A DNA stretch of 64,000 nt from an uncultured Chitinophaga sp. (lineage in GTDB: Bacteria > Bacteroidota > Bacteroidia > Chitinophagales > Chitinophagaceae). The number at the start of each line of letters is the position of its first letter. Position 1 is the stretch's first letter. Where the stretch lies: assembly GCF_902168175.1 (NCBI RefSeq), contig NZ_CABHOU010000092.1, positions 372,001 to 436,000 on the forward strand. The letters run 5' to 3'. Below, in pieces: positions 7,827-15,559 of the stretch. The position numbers and the translations under genes are program-made. The notes beneath the pieces are model-generated. The model did not search any database, was not told the DNA's origin, and saw nothing but the letters and a program-made list of their open reading frames with translations.

Positions 7827-9425
7827 TTACAAGATTATATTCTGTACAAGCTCGCTCTTGTACGGATAGTCAGTATTGAAATGCAGGCCCCGGCTCTCTT
7901 TACGGAAGGCTGCGCTTTTAACAATAAGGTACCCAACAGTAATAAGGTTACGAAGTTCGCACAGTTGTGGCGATACGGCTGTTTGCTCGTAGAGGTCTTC
8001 TGTTTCCTCGTGTAATATATCCAACCGCTTCAACGCACGTTGTATACGCGTATTGCTGCGCACAATACCTACGTAATCACTCATGACCTGCTTCAGTTCT
8101 TTCAGGCTCTGGGTAATCAGGATCATTTCTTTTGGAGCGGTAGTACCGCTGGCATCCCAGTCGGGCACATCTGCTTTAATGCTGGTTTTATCTATTTCTT
8201 CTACTGCTTTAACGAAGCTGCGGTGCGCAAATACCATGGCTTCGAGCAGGCTGTTGGAGGCCAGGCGGTTGGCGCCGTGCAAACCTGTGCTGGCACATTC
8301 GCCCGAAGCAAACAGGTTACGGATGGAGGTGTGGCCCCATTCGTCGGTTTTAATACCGCCGCAGCTGTAGTGGGCAGCTGGAGCAACGGGTATCATATCT
8401 TTCGTTATATCAATCCCTATCGATTTACACTTTTCATAAATGTTGGGGAAGTGATCGATGAATTTATCGAAATCCATATGCCGGCAGTCGAGGTATACAT
8501 GTTCGGTACCGGTAATCTTCATCTCACTGTCGATGGCGCGGGCAACAACATCGCGCGGAGCGAGCGAAAGACGCTCGTCGTACTTGTGCATAAAGTCCTC
8601 ACCATTCTTATTCCGCAATATGCCACCATCACCACGTACTGCTTCTGTGATCAGGAACGATGGATTAGTGCCGGGCTGGAATAAAGCGGTGGGATGAAAC
8701 TGGATGAACTCCATATTCTCTATCCTGCCCTTGGCCCTGTAAACCATCGCCACCCCATCGCCGGTAGCAATTACCGGGTTGGTGGTGCTGCGGTACACCT
8801 GCCCATTGCCACCTGTTGCCAGCAGGGTAATGCGGCTCAGTATCTTTTCGATTTTATTGGTCTGGAGGTTGAGCACGTACACACCGTAACATTCAATATC
8901 GAGGGTCGATTTGGTTACCAGGAAACCCAGGTGGTGTTGCGTAATAAGGTCTACCACGAAGCAATGGGTGATCACTTCTATGTTCGGGCGCCTGCGGATG
9001 GCTTCCAGCAAGGCGCGTTCTATTTCTTTACCAGTAACGTCTTTGTGGTGGATAACCCTGAATTCGGAGTGACCTCCTTCGCGGCCCAGTGACAGATCGC
9101 CGCCGGGATTGCGGTCGAAGTTAGCGCCCCATTCTATAATCTCGTTAACACGTTCGGGGCCTTCTTTTACGACGATCTCGACGATCTTTTCGTTACAGAG
9201 ACCGTCGCCGGCAATGAGTGTATCATCAATATGCTTTTCGAAACTATCATTCTCAAGATCGTTTACCACGGCAACGCCGCCCTGTGCATACTTGGTATTG
9301 GTTTCATCCTCCCGGGTTTTGGTGATGATGGTGATCTTTTTATCCGGGCATTGTTCTGCAACCTTCAGGGCATATGTTAACCCTGCTATGCCTGAGCCTA
9401 CTACGAGAAAGTCTGTCTTTTGCAT
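7827..9425 (-). CDS. nadB: L-aspartate oxidase
   Basis: A 532-residue FAD enzyme that oxidises L-aspartate to iminoaspartate, the first step of de novo NAD synthesis. The N-terminal FAD motif is VVGSGIAGLTYAL. Family blocks include TKYAQGGVAVV, QFHPTAL, SCGGIKTDEWGHTSI, LFASGECASTGLHGANRLASNSLLEA and a C-terminal helical domain. Length is normal. The product would feed NadA and then NadC, whose gene is at 46.96 kb in this window, so the pathway genes are dispersed. A minus-7 box lies 7 nt upstream of the ATG. Confidence 0.96.
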   Translation of the reverse strand: MQKTDFLVVGSGIAGLTYALKVAEQCPDKKITIITKTREDETNTKYAQGGVAVVNDLENDSFEKHIDDTLIAGDGLCNEKIVEIVVKEGPERVNEIIEWGANFDRNPGGDLSLGREGGHSEFRVIHHKDVTGKEIERALLEAIRRRPNIEVITHCFVVDLITQHHLGFLVTKSTLDIECYGVYVLNLQTNKIEKILSRITLLATGGNGQVYRSTTNPVIATGDGVAMVYRAKGRIENMEFIQFHPTALFQPGTNPSFLITEAVRGDGGILRNKNGEDFMHKYDERLSLAPRDVVARAIDSEMKITGTEHVYLDCRHMDFDKFIDHFPNIYEKCKSIGIDITKDMIPVAPAAHYSCGGIKTDEWGHTSIRNLFASGECASTGLHGANRLASNSLLEAMVFAHRSFVKAVEEIDKTSIKADVPDWDASGTTAPKEMILITQSLKELKQVMSDYVGIVRSNTRIQRALKRLDILHEETEDLYEQTAVSPQLCELRNLITVGYLIVKSAAFRKESRGLHFNTDYPYKSELVQNIIL

Positions 9426-9432
9426 ATGTGTC

Positions 9433-9440
9433 CAAAATTA
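9433..9440 (-). promoter_or_regulatory. Minus-7 promoter element for nadB
   Basis: On the minus strand this reads TAATTTTG, an exact TAnnTTTG match, 7 nt before the nadB ATG. It implies a leaderless or nearly leaderless transcript. Confidence 0.5.
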
Positions 9441-9480
9441 CGGCAGAGAAGGCAAAAAATGTTCCCCCTTGTAAAAAAGC

Positions 9481-10155
9481 TTAGCTTTTCATATGCTTCA
9501 GGCTTCCTTCTACTAAACACCACTGTGCCAGGCCATAGGTAAACATCACCCCTATACCGGCTATGGAATTAGGGGTGTAAAACTTACGAACGGCCAGCAG
9601 CGTGTCGGATAATACGAAGAGCACGGCACCCAGTATACAAAGAAATGCACCCAGCGAATTCTTGAACGCAAAGGCGTAGATAGACGATAAAAGCATGAAA
9701 GTAATGACCAGTGCGTAAATGGTAACGGGCACCCGCAACTCGGCCATATTGGGATACAAAAGGTACAATAACCCGATGGCATATACGAGGGAGAGGCAGG
9801 TCCAGGTGATGTGTCGTGGTTTAACGAAGTACTCATCGTGTTCTACTTTCAGGAAGAAAGCAGTATAGGCCAGATGTGCCAGCAGGAAACATATCAATCC
9901 ACTGATAAAAAACAAATTACTGTCGTGTTCAAACATGAGCAAAATATCGCCCCACCAGGAAAAGATGAGCGCGGCAAAAATGAGATTACGTACAGGTTGT
10001 TGCAGATTAATAGCATCCGACCAATAGTGAAAGGCCAGCAAAACCATCAGTAATGGCTTGGTAATATAACGTGGATAGGGAAGATCTACAGCAATGGCCA
10101 GCATATCGATTGCCAGCACAATGAAATACAGTAGCCCCCAGATTTTTTTTCTCAT
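9481..10155 (-). CDS. YhhN family membrane protein (lysoplasmalogenase-like)
   Basis: A 224-residue integral membrane protein with about eight hydrophobic helices. Family-typical features are FSWWGDILLMFE and VLFVLSDTLLAVRKF, whose conserved Asp residues lie in the putative active site of the YhhN/TMEM86 family. Characterised members hydrolyse the vinyl-ether bond of lysoplasmalogens. Whether this bacterium makes plasmalogens cannot be told from the window. It lies between nadB and the histidine kinase gene with gaps of 55 and 35 nt, all on the minus strand. Confidence 0.82.
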   Translation of the reverse strand: MRKKIWGLLYFIVLAIDMLAIAVDLPYPRYITKPLLMVLLAFHYWSDAINLQQPVRNLIFAALIFSWWGDILLMFEHDSNLFFISGLICFLLAHLAYTAFFLKVEHDEYFVKPRHITWTCLSLVYAIGLLYLLYPNMAELRVPVTIYALVITFMLLSSIYAFAFKNSLGAFLCILGAVLFVLSDTLLAVRKFYTPNSIAGIGVMFTYGLAQWCLVEGSLKHMKS

Positions 10156-10190
10156 AAGGAACGGTCGAGTAAGCGCAACTTACAGACTAT

Positions 10191-11525
10191 TTAGCTATTA
10201 AGCAATACATAAAACGTTGTACCGGCTGCAGGCGGACTCACCACTTTCAGCTGCCCGCCGTGCATTTGTATGATCTGTTGCGACAGGCTAAGGCCAATAC
10301 CGGAGCCTTTTTTCTTGGTAGTAAAGAAGGGAATAAAGATCCGCTCAAGCGCTTCCTGCTCAATACCAGGGCCATTGTCTGCTATTTCAATACATACCTG
10401 CTGGGTACTACTGATATATCCTTTTATGTTGATGAGTGGTTTGTCTGTATGTTCCAGCGCGTCCATGGCATTTTTTACCAGGTTGATGAGTACCATTTGC
10501 AACTGTGCCGCATCGGCATGTACCTCTATATTTTCGGGCGATACGCCCGCGTGGTACGTGATGCCGGCGGCACGCATATCCGACTGCAGCAGGTTACTAA
10601 CGGAGGCGATAAGGGTTTTAAGGCTTACCTGTGTAAACTGTGGCTCGGGCAGTGTGGTGTAGTCGCGGTAGGCATTTACGAAATTCATAATGCCTTTGCT
10701 GCGGCTCTCTACCGTTTGCAGGGCTTCTTTTAAATCTTCCACGGCTTCAGGACCAGGTGTGCCGGCGGCTATATCGTACTCCACGATATCCTTCATTGTA
10801 CCAATCAACGATACTATGGGCGTAATGGAGTTCATGATTTCGTGACGCAGGATCTTGGTAAGGTTTTGCCAGGCTTCCAGTTCTTTTCGCTGCAGTTCGG
10901 CATGAATGTTCTGGATAGAGATGAGTTTTACCAGCCGGCCCTGTAACCTTACACTGGCCGCATTTATGGAAAGCTGCTGCCCGTTTTGCGTGCCGAACAG
11001 GCTTTTGTGCCCGGCCTGCAGGTATAACATCAGCTCAGGTAACTCGGGATGTGTATGTTTTAACTCATCGATGTAACGCAGGCGGTAAATGCCTAACAGT
11101 CGAAAGGCCGCCGGGTTGATCAATTCAATTTTGCCATCGTTGTCGAAGGAGAGTATACCTACGCTAATGTGTTGAATGATGGTGTCGATGTACTTCAGAC
11201 TTGCTTCGCGTTCGGCGCGTGTTTGGCGGAACGCTTCCAGTACCTCGTTAAACTGGTGGTTAAGTGCGCTGAAGCTTTTGCCCATTTTATTATCCGCACT
11301 AAACCGGATGCTGAAATCTTCGTAACGGATCGATTCTAAGAACAGCGTGAGTTTGCGGTTAACACGGTTGAGGTAGTAATACAGGCCGTATATCTGTATG
11401 GCCAGCAAAGGCAGCATGCAACCCGCCAGGAAATACATGTGCTGCAGCAGGAACCATACGCCCAATGCTACGGTGATGGAAAGTGCTGTTATCCGAAAGA
11501 GAATATTTAAACTGAACCTGTTCAC
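10191..11525 (-). CDS. Sensor histidine kinase (NtrY-like)
   Basis: A 444-residue inner-membrane kinase. Two N-terminal membrane helices (about 10-30 and 33-52) are followed by a HAMP-like segment, a PAS-like region (about 115-205), an H box with H228 in LRHEIMNSITP, an N box in MVLINLVKNAMDAL, and G boxes IADNGPGI and GSGIGLSLSQQII. There is almost no periplasmic loop, so the signal is probably sensed in the membrane or cytosol. It lies 2 nt downstream of the response regulator gene, so the two form one operon, divergent from the efflux cluster at 13.2 kb that they most plausibly control. Confidence 0.92.
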   Translation of the reverse strand: MNRFSLNILFRITALSITVALGVWFLLQHMYFLAGCMLPLLAIQIYGLYYYLNRVNRKLTLFLESIRYEDFSIRFSADNKMGKSFSALNHQFNEVLEAFRQTRAEREASLKYIDTIIQHISVGILSFDNDGKIELINPAAFRLLGIYRLRYIDELKHTHPELPELMLYLQAGHKSLFGTQNGQQLSINAASVRLQGRLVKLISIQNIHAELQRKELEAWQNLTKILRHEIMNSITPIVSLIGTMKDIVEYDIAAGTPGPEAVEDLKEALQTVESRSKGIMNFVNAYRDYTTLPEPQFTQVSLKTLIASVSNLLQSDMRAAGITYHAGVSPENIEVHADAAQLQMVLINLVKNAMDALEHTDKPLINIKGYISSTQQVCIEIADNGPGIEQEALERIFIPFFTTKKKGSGIGLSLSQQIIQMHGGQLKVVSPPAAGTTFYVLLNS

Positions 11526-11527
11526 TA

Positions 11528-12871
11528 TCAGATGTTATATTTTTCCATGCGACGGTATAAGGCCGCCCTACTCAATCCCAACTCCCTGGCTGCTTCGGTT
11601 ATATTGCCACTACATTTTTTCAGTGCCTGGTTAATCATGTTTTGCTCCATCTCTTCGAGATTATAACCGGTGTTTAGTTTCTCGTTGCCGCTGGCCGCAT
11701 TGTTCTTCATAAACACATCTTTGGGCATGAGTGTTTTGCCCTGCGAGAGAATAACGGCACGTTCAATGGCGTGCTGCAGTTCCCGGATGTTGCCCGGCCA
11801 CTCGTACTGTTCCATTTGCTGCACTAAAGTGTCGTGCAGGAATGCAACGGGACGGTTATATTTCTTGCGGTACATGCCCAGGAAGTATTCCGCCAGCGGC
11901 ACAATATCTTCCGTACGATCGCGTAATGCGGGCAGGTTTATTTCGATGGTGTTGATGCGGTACAGTAAGTCCTGCCGAAACAGGTACTGCGAAGCCATTT
12001 GTGTGATGTTACGATTGGTAGCACAAACGAGGCGTACGTTTACCGGCACCGATTTGTTGGAACCCACGCGGGTAACGGAACGGTTCTGTAGCACGGTGAG
12101 CAGCTTCGCCTGGAAAGGGAGCGAAATATTCCCGATCTCGTCCAGGAAGATAGTGCCGCCATTGGCTTCTTCGAAACGGCCGGTCCTGTCTTCACGGGCA
12201 TCGGTAAAGGCACCTTTTGTATGGCCAAATAGTTCGCTTTCGAAGAGGCTTTCGCTGAGGGCGCCAAGGTCTACGCTTACGAACGATTTATCTTTCCTTA
12301 ATGATAACTGGTGAATATGCCTCGCCAGCAGGTCTTTACCGGTACCGTTCTCGCCAAGTATCAGCACATTCGCATCGGTAGCGGCCACGCGTTCGGCCGT
12401 GTCCAGTATGTCCTGCATGGCTTTACTAACACTGATAAGGTTGTTGTTGGCGGCAGGTGCGGCTATGGTTTTGTCGGCACCATCGCTTTGCCGGGCCTCG
12501 AATGCTTTTTGCATGGTGGCCAGCAGCTTCTCGTTTTCCCAGGGCTTTAGTACAAAATCTACCGCACCGGCTTTTATAGCACGTACGGCCATTTCCACAT
12601 CGCCATAGGCTGTAAATAACACTACCGAGGCTTTGGGATTGATGTCCAGTATCCTGTCAAGCCATTCAAAACCTTCCTTACCCGTACTCAGGTCGCGGGT
12701 AAAGTTCATATCGAGTAGAATTACATCGTAGTCGAAATTGGTAACGAGGTATGGGATTTTCTGGGGATTCTTTTCAAAGTCGACCTGTGCGAAATGGCGT
12801 TTTAACAACAGCCTGGCAGCACGCAGTACGTCGGTATCGTCATCTACTATAAGAATTTTTCCTTGCAGCAT
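11528..12871 (-). CDS. Sigma-54-dependent response regulator (NtrC family)
   Basis: A 447-residue three-domain activator. The receiver domain (1-120) has phospho-acceptor D54 in ILLDMN. The AAA+ domain has Walker A GENGTGKD (173-180). The sigma-54 contact loop reads GAFTDA (220-225) instead of the canonical GAFTGA. The C-terminus is a Fis-type helix-turn-helix (GNITEAARELGLSRAALYRRM). Once phosphorylated, such proteins hydrolyse ATP to open sigma-54 promoters. It is the first gene of the operon with the kinase and is transcribed away from the efflux operon. Confidence 0.93.
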   Translation of the reverse strand: MLQGKILIVDDDTDVLRAARLLLKRHFAQVDFEKNPQKIPYLVTNFDYDVILLDMNFTRDLSTGKEGFEWLDRILDINPKASVVLFTAYGDVEMAVRAIKAGAVDFVLKPWENEKLLATMQKAFEARQSDGADKTIAAPAANNNLISVSKAMQDILDTAERVAATDANVLILGENGTGKDLLARHIHQLSLRKDKSFVSVDLGALSESLFESELFGHTKGAFTDAREDRTGRFEEANGGTIFLDEIGNISLPFQAKLLTVLQNRSVTRVGSNKSVPVNVRLVCATNRNITQMASQYLFRQDLLYRINTIEINLPALRDRTEDIVPLAEYFLGMYRKKYNRPVAFLHDTLVQQMEQYEWPGNIRELQHAIERAVILSQGKTLMPKDVFMKNNAASGNEKLNTGYNLEEMEQNMINQALKKCSGNITEAARELGLSRAALYRRMEKYNI

Positions 12872-12944
12872 AGTTGTTATTATCTCTTTAGGTTAATGCA
12901 GGAACTGCAAACAATGTTCCCGTTATTGCGGATGAATGGCAGGC

Positions 12945-12963
12945 AGCCCGCTATCCGGGCTGT
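12945..12963. promoter_or_regulatory. Dyad symmetric site, candidate enhancer for the NtrC-like regulator
   Basis: The arms CAGCCCG and CGGGCTG (5-nt spacer) form a 7-bp perfect dyad in the divergent region between the regulator gene and the efflux operon. NtrC-family activators bind such dyads about 100-200 bp upstream of sigma-54 promoters. The assignment is inference only. Confidence 0.3.
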
Positions 12964-13129
12964 AAAGCAATATAAATAAAGATTTGCTGGCACTCAATAT
13001 TTTCTTACCCTCCTCCATCAGCCATGGGCAAATGTCCGGAAACGAACACTGCGCGTCCGGCACAGGACGTTTTTATCAGATGTATTTTGCCGGAAACAGC
13101 CATGGTAAAGGGAATAGCTGTTTGGCATA

Positions 13130-13145
13130 TGGATTGGAAATTGCT
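13130..13145 (+). promoter_or_regulatory. Candidate sigma-54 (minus-24/minus-12) promoter
   Basis: TGGATTGGAAATTGCT has the required GG-N10-GC spacing and a good minus-12 element (TTGCT). The minus-24 element is only partial (TGGAT versus TGGCAC). Predicted transcription would begin near 13156, only about 9 nt before the ATG at 13165. Confidence 0.3.
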
Positions 13146-13164
13146 GGGTGCAAACTTACACTGC

Positions 13165-14412
13165 ATGGACAGAAAAATTGAAAAGAAGTTCTGGAACAAA
13201 AAACGCATCATGATAATAGGCGGTAGTACGCTGGTGGTCCTACTGCTGGCTTACCAGCTCATATTTGCCGATCACCGTTCCAGGCTCAATGTTGAAAAAG
13301 ACAAAGTAACCGTATCAACCGTCACTAAGGGCACGTTTGATGTTTATATCGTGGTAACCGCAGTAGTGCAACCGCTCAAAACCATCCGCCTGGATGCTAT
13401 TGAGGGTGGTTATGTAATGCAAAAGTACCTCGACGGGGGGAGCATGGTTAAAAAGGGAGATTCTATCCTGCGCCTCGATAATCAGCGCCTGTTAATGGAA
13501 TTCGTAAACCGCGAAACGGAAATGTACCGCCTCATTAACGAGCTGCAAAACACCCGCCTGCGCCTGAAACAAGATCGCTTTACCCTGGATAAAACCCTGA
13601 GCGACCTCGATTACACCCTCGATCAGGCAAAAGATGTGTACGATCGTAACTCAAGCCTGTTTAAGGATAAAGTGATCGCTGAGTCGGACTTTCTTAAATC
13701 AAAAAGAGATTTTGAGAAGTTGAAGCGTAACCGCGAAATTGAAGTACAATCGCAGAAGTACCAGGAAGAGAACAGCCGTCTGCAAATCATACAGCTCGAG
13801 GCTACCATCGAGCGTACGCAGCGTAACCTGCAAATGATGAAAAGCAACCTCGCCAACCTGGTGGTGCGTGCCCCGGTAAGTGGCCAGCTTTCTTCTATCA
13901 ATGTGGAAGTAGGATCGAGCATTACTGCCGGACAAAACATTGGCCAGATCGATGATATGGACGGTTTTAAACTGCGTGCGGAAATCGACGAACACTATAT
14001 TTCCCGCGTATATGTAGGCCTGAAAGCTAACTTCGAGTTTAACGGAAAAGAAAATACGCTGATGATCGCGAAGGTGTATCCTGAAGTAAAGAGCGGCCGT
14101 TTTGAAGTAGATATGGTATTCGACGGCAAAACGCCGGAAGGTATACGCCGTGGTCAAAGTACCCCTATCCACCTGGAACTGGGTAAATCATCGGAAGCGG
14201 TGTTGCTGCCCATGGGTGGTTTCTTCTCCGATACGGGTGGCAACTGGGTGTACGTGGTGGATAAGAGCGGTAAAAAAGCTGTGAAGCGCCAGATATCCCT
14301 GGGCCGTAAAAACCCGCTGTACTTCGAGGTGCTGGATGGTTTGCAGCCTGGCGAACAGGTAATTACCTCCTCGTACGAGAATTATGGCGATAAAGAAGTT
14401 TTATCATTTTAA
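13165..14412 (+). CDS. HlyD/MacA-type periplasmic adaptor (membrane fusion protein)
   Basis: About 415 residues: one N-terminal membrane helix (MIIGGSTLVVLLLAYQLIF), a barrel-sandwich hybrid domain split by a long coiled coil (about 105-230, rich in E/K/R/Q heptads), then a beta-barrel domain. It links an inner-membrane ABC permease to a TolC channel. The frame is open to an ATG at 13024, but the first 47 residues of that version are unlike any adaptor, whereas MDRKIEKKFW at 13165 gives the normal start. It is first in an operon with the ABC ATPase gene, 48 nt downstream. Confidence 0.9.
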   Translation: MDRKIEKKFWNKKRIMIIGGSTLVVLLLAYQLIFADHRSRLNVEKDKVTVSTVTKGTFDVYIVVTAVVQPLKTIRLDAIEGGYVMQKYLDGGSMVKKGDSILRLDNQRLLMEFVNRETEMYRLINELQNTRLRLKQDRFTLDKTLSDLDYTLDQAKDVYDRNSSLFKDKVIAESDFLKSKRDFEKLKRNREIEVQSQKYQEENSRLQIIQLEATIERTQRNLQMMKSNLANLVVRAPVSGQLSSINVEVGSSITAGQNIGQIDDMDGFKLRAEIDEHYISRVYVGLKANFEFNGKENTLMIAKVYPEVKSGRFEVDMVFDGKTPEGIRRGQSTPIHLELGKSSEAVLLPMGGFFSDTGGNWVYVVDKSGKKAVKRQISLGRKNPLYFEVLDGLQPGEQVITSSYENYGDKEVLSF

Positions 14413-14460
14413 TAAATTAGATACTCACATCTACCCCCTATCATTCATAAAAATGAAGTC

Positions 14461-15150
14461 ATGATCAGAACAGTCAATTTACAAAAGATGTTTGCAACCG
14501 AAGAAGTGGAAACAACAGCACTCAACGGTATCAATATGGAAATCCAGGATGGCGAGTTTGTGGCCATTATGGGTCCTTCGGGATGTGGTAAATCTACCCT
14601 GCTGAACATCCTTGGCTTGCTGGATAACCCTACCGACGGCGATTATCATTTCTGGGGAAAAGAGGTAGCCCGCATGAGCGAACGCCAGCGCGCGCAGTTA
14701 CGTAAAGGCGCGATCGGCTTCGTGTTCCAGAGTTTTAACCTCATCGACGAACTTACGGTATTCGAGAATGTGGAGTTGCCACTGCTGTACCTGAAAGTGC
14801 CTGCCGCCGATCGTAAAAAGAAGGTGGAAGAGGTGCTGGAACGTATGAGCATCATGCACCGCCGTAACCACTTCCCGCAACAGCTGTCGGGTGGCCAGCA
14901 GCAGCGCGTGGCCATTGCCCGCGCGGTGGTAGCCCGCCCCAACCTGATACTGGCGGATGAGCCCACGGGTAACCTCGACTCTACCAACGGTGAAGAAGTG
15001 ATGAAACTGTTGCAGGAATTGAACAACGCCGGTACTACCATGATCATGGTAACCCACTCTCCCTACGACGCCGGTTTTGCCCATCGCATCGTGAACCTGT
15101 TCGATGGACGGGTGGTAACGGAGAATATCAAGGAGCAGTTTCACGTATAA
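14461..15150 (+). CDS. ABC transporter ATP-binding protein (MacB/LolD type)
   Basis: A 229-residue ATPase with complete motifs: Walker A GPSGCGKST (38-46), Q-loop in VFQSFN, signature LSGGQQQRVAIARA, Walker B LILADEP, D-loop NLDS and H-loop VTHS. It energises the MacB/FtsX-type permeases encoded downstream. These complexes do not transport through a membrane pore but drive periplasmic substrates (drugs, peptides, lipoproteins) through the adaptor and TolC by mechanotransmission. The next full permease gene starts at 15560. In between lie a small ORF and a permease relic. Confidence 0.95.
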   Translation: MIRTVNLQKMFATEEVETTALNGINMEIQDGEFVAIMGPSGCGKSTLLNILGLLDNPTDGDYHFWGKEVARMSERQRAQLRKGAIGFVFQSFNLIDELTVFENVELPLLYLKVPAADRKKKVEEVLERMSIMHRRNHFPQQLSGGQQQRVAIARAVVARPNLILADEPTGNLDSTNGEEVMKLLQELNNAGTTMIMVTHSPYDAGFAHRIVNLFDGRVVTENIKEQFHV

Positions 15151-15168
15151 ACGATAAATGCAGTCATC

Positions 15169-15378
15169 ATGAATACAGAATGGAGGCTTTTACTGAAGCC
15201 GTTGGTGGAAATACAAGGTTATCACGGAGCGGAGGGCAGCGGTCTGCCTGCCGTGGGTGAGGTGCTGCTGTACGGCCTTTGTGTGGTATTCCTGGTGCTG
15301 CCTGCAACCATTGTTTTAACCGGCTATTTATGCGGACGCCATCGCAGGCGGACCGGCGATACGTTTTATCCCCTGTAA
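15169..15378 (+). CDS. Small hypothetical membrane protein
   Basis: A 69-residue ORF with an ATG 18 nt after the ATPase gene. It has one clear membrane helix (VLLYGLCVVFLVLPATIVL region, residues about 32-54) followed by a basic patch CGRHRRRTG, so the C-terminus should be cytosolic. I recognise no family. It lies in an efflux operon, next to a decayed permease fragment, so it may be a small accessory subunit or itself debris from the same rearrangement. Codon use looks like the neighbours. Confidence 0.4.
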   Translation: MNTEWRLLLKPLVEIQGYHGAEGSGLPAVGEVLLYGLCVVFLVLPATIVLTGYLCGRHRRRTGDTFYPL

Positions 15379-15390
15379 AGAGCGTTGGCG

Positions 15391-15555
15391 ATGTTTTTAA
15401 ACTATTTTAAAACCGTAAGGCCTTACCTCTTGAAATATAAGGGCATTATCAACGCTGCCAGTCTGCCGGCATTCCTCATTTCAGCCTTCAAACATTCCTG
15501 CCTCCAGGCAATTTATCAACCCAGCCAAATTATTACGAACAGCGAAAACCAAAAG
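15391..15555 (+). pseudogene. Relic of the N-terminus of a MacB/FtsX permease
   Basis: Translated from 15391 the sequence begins MFLNYFKTVRPYLLKYK and continues with INAASLPAFLISA. This aligns with the start of the intact permease downstream (MFSNYFKIAWRNLWKHK, then MINMASLAVGISA) at M-F-x-N-Y-F-K, L-x-K-x-K and I-N-x-A-S-L. After about 35 codons the similarity ends and no membrane domain follows. The open frame then runs out of phase across the start of the real permease gene. It therefore looks like the leftover 5' end of a duplicated and deleted permease. Confidence 0.5.
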
Positions 15556-15559
15556 TATA

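Noticed and set aside
12988-13005. A perfect minus-24 word TGGCAC as a sigma-54 promoter
   Set aside because: At the required distance the sequence is TT instead of GC, so no minus-12 element follows.
13024-13164. Upstream start of the first adaptor gene
   Set aside because: The 47 extra residues look unlike an adaptor N-terminus, and the membrane helix expected near the start begins only after 13165.
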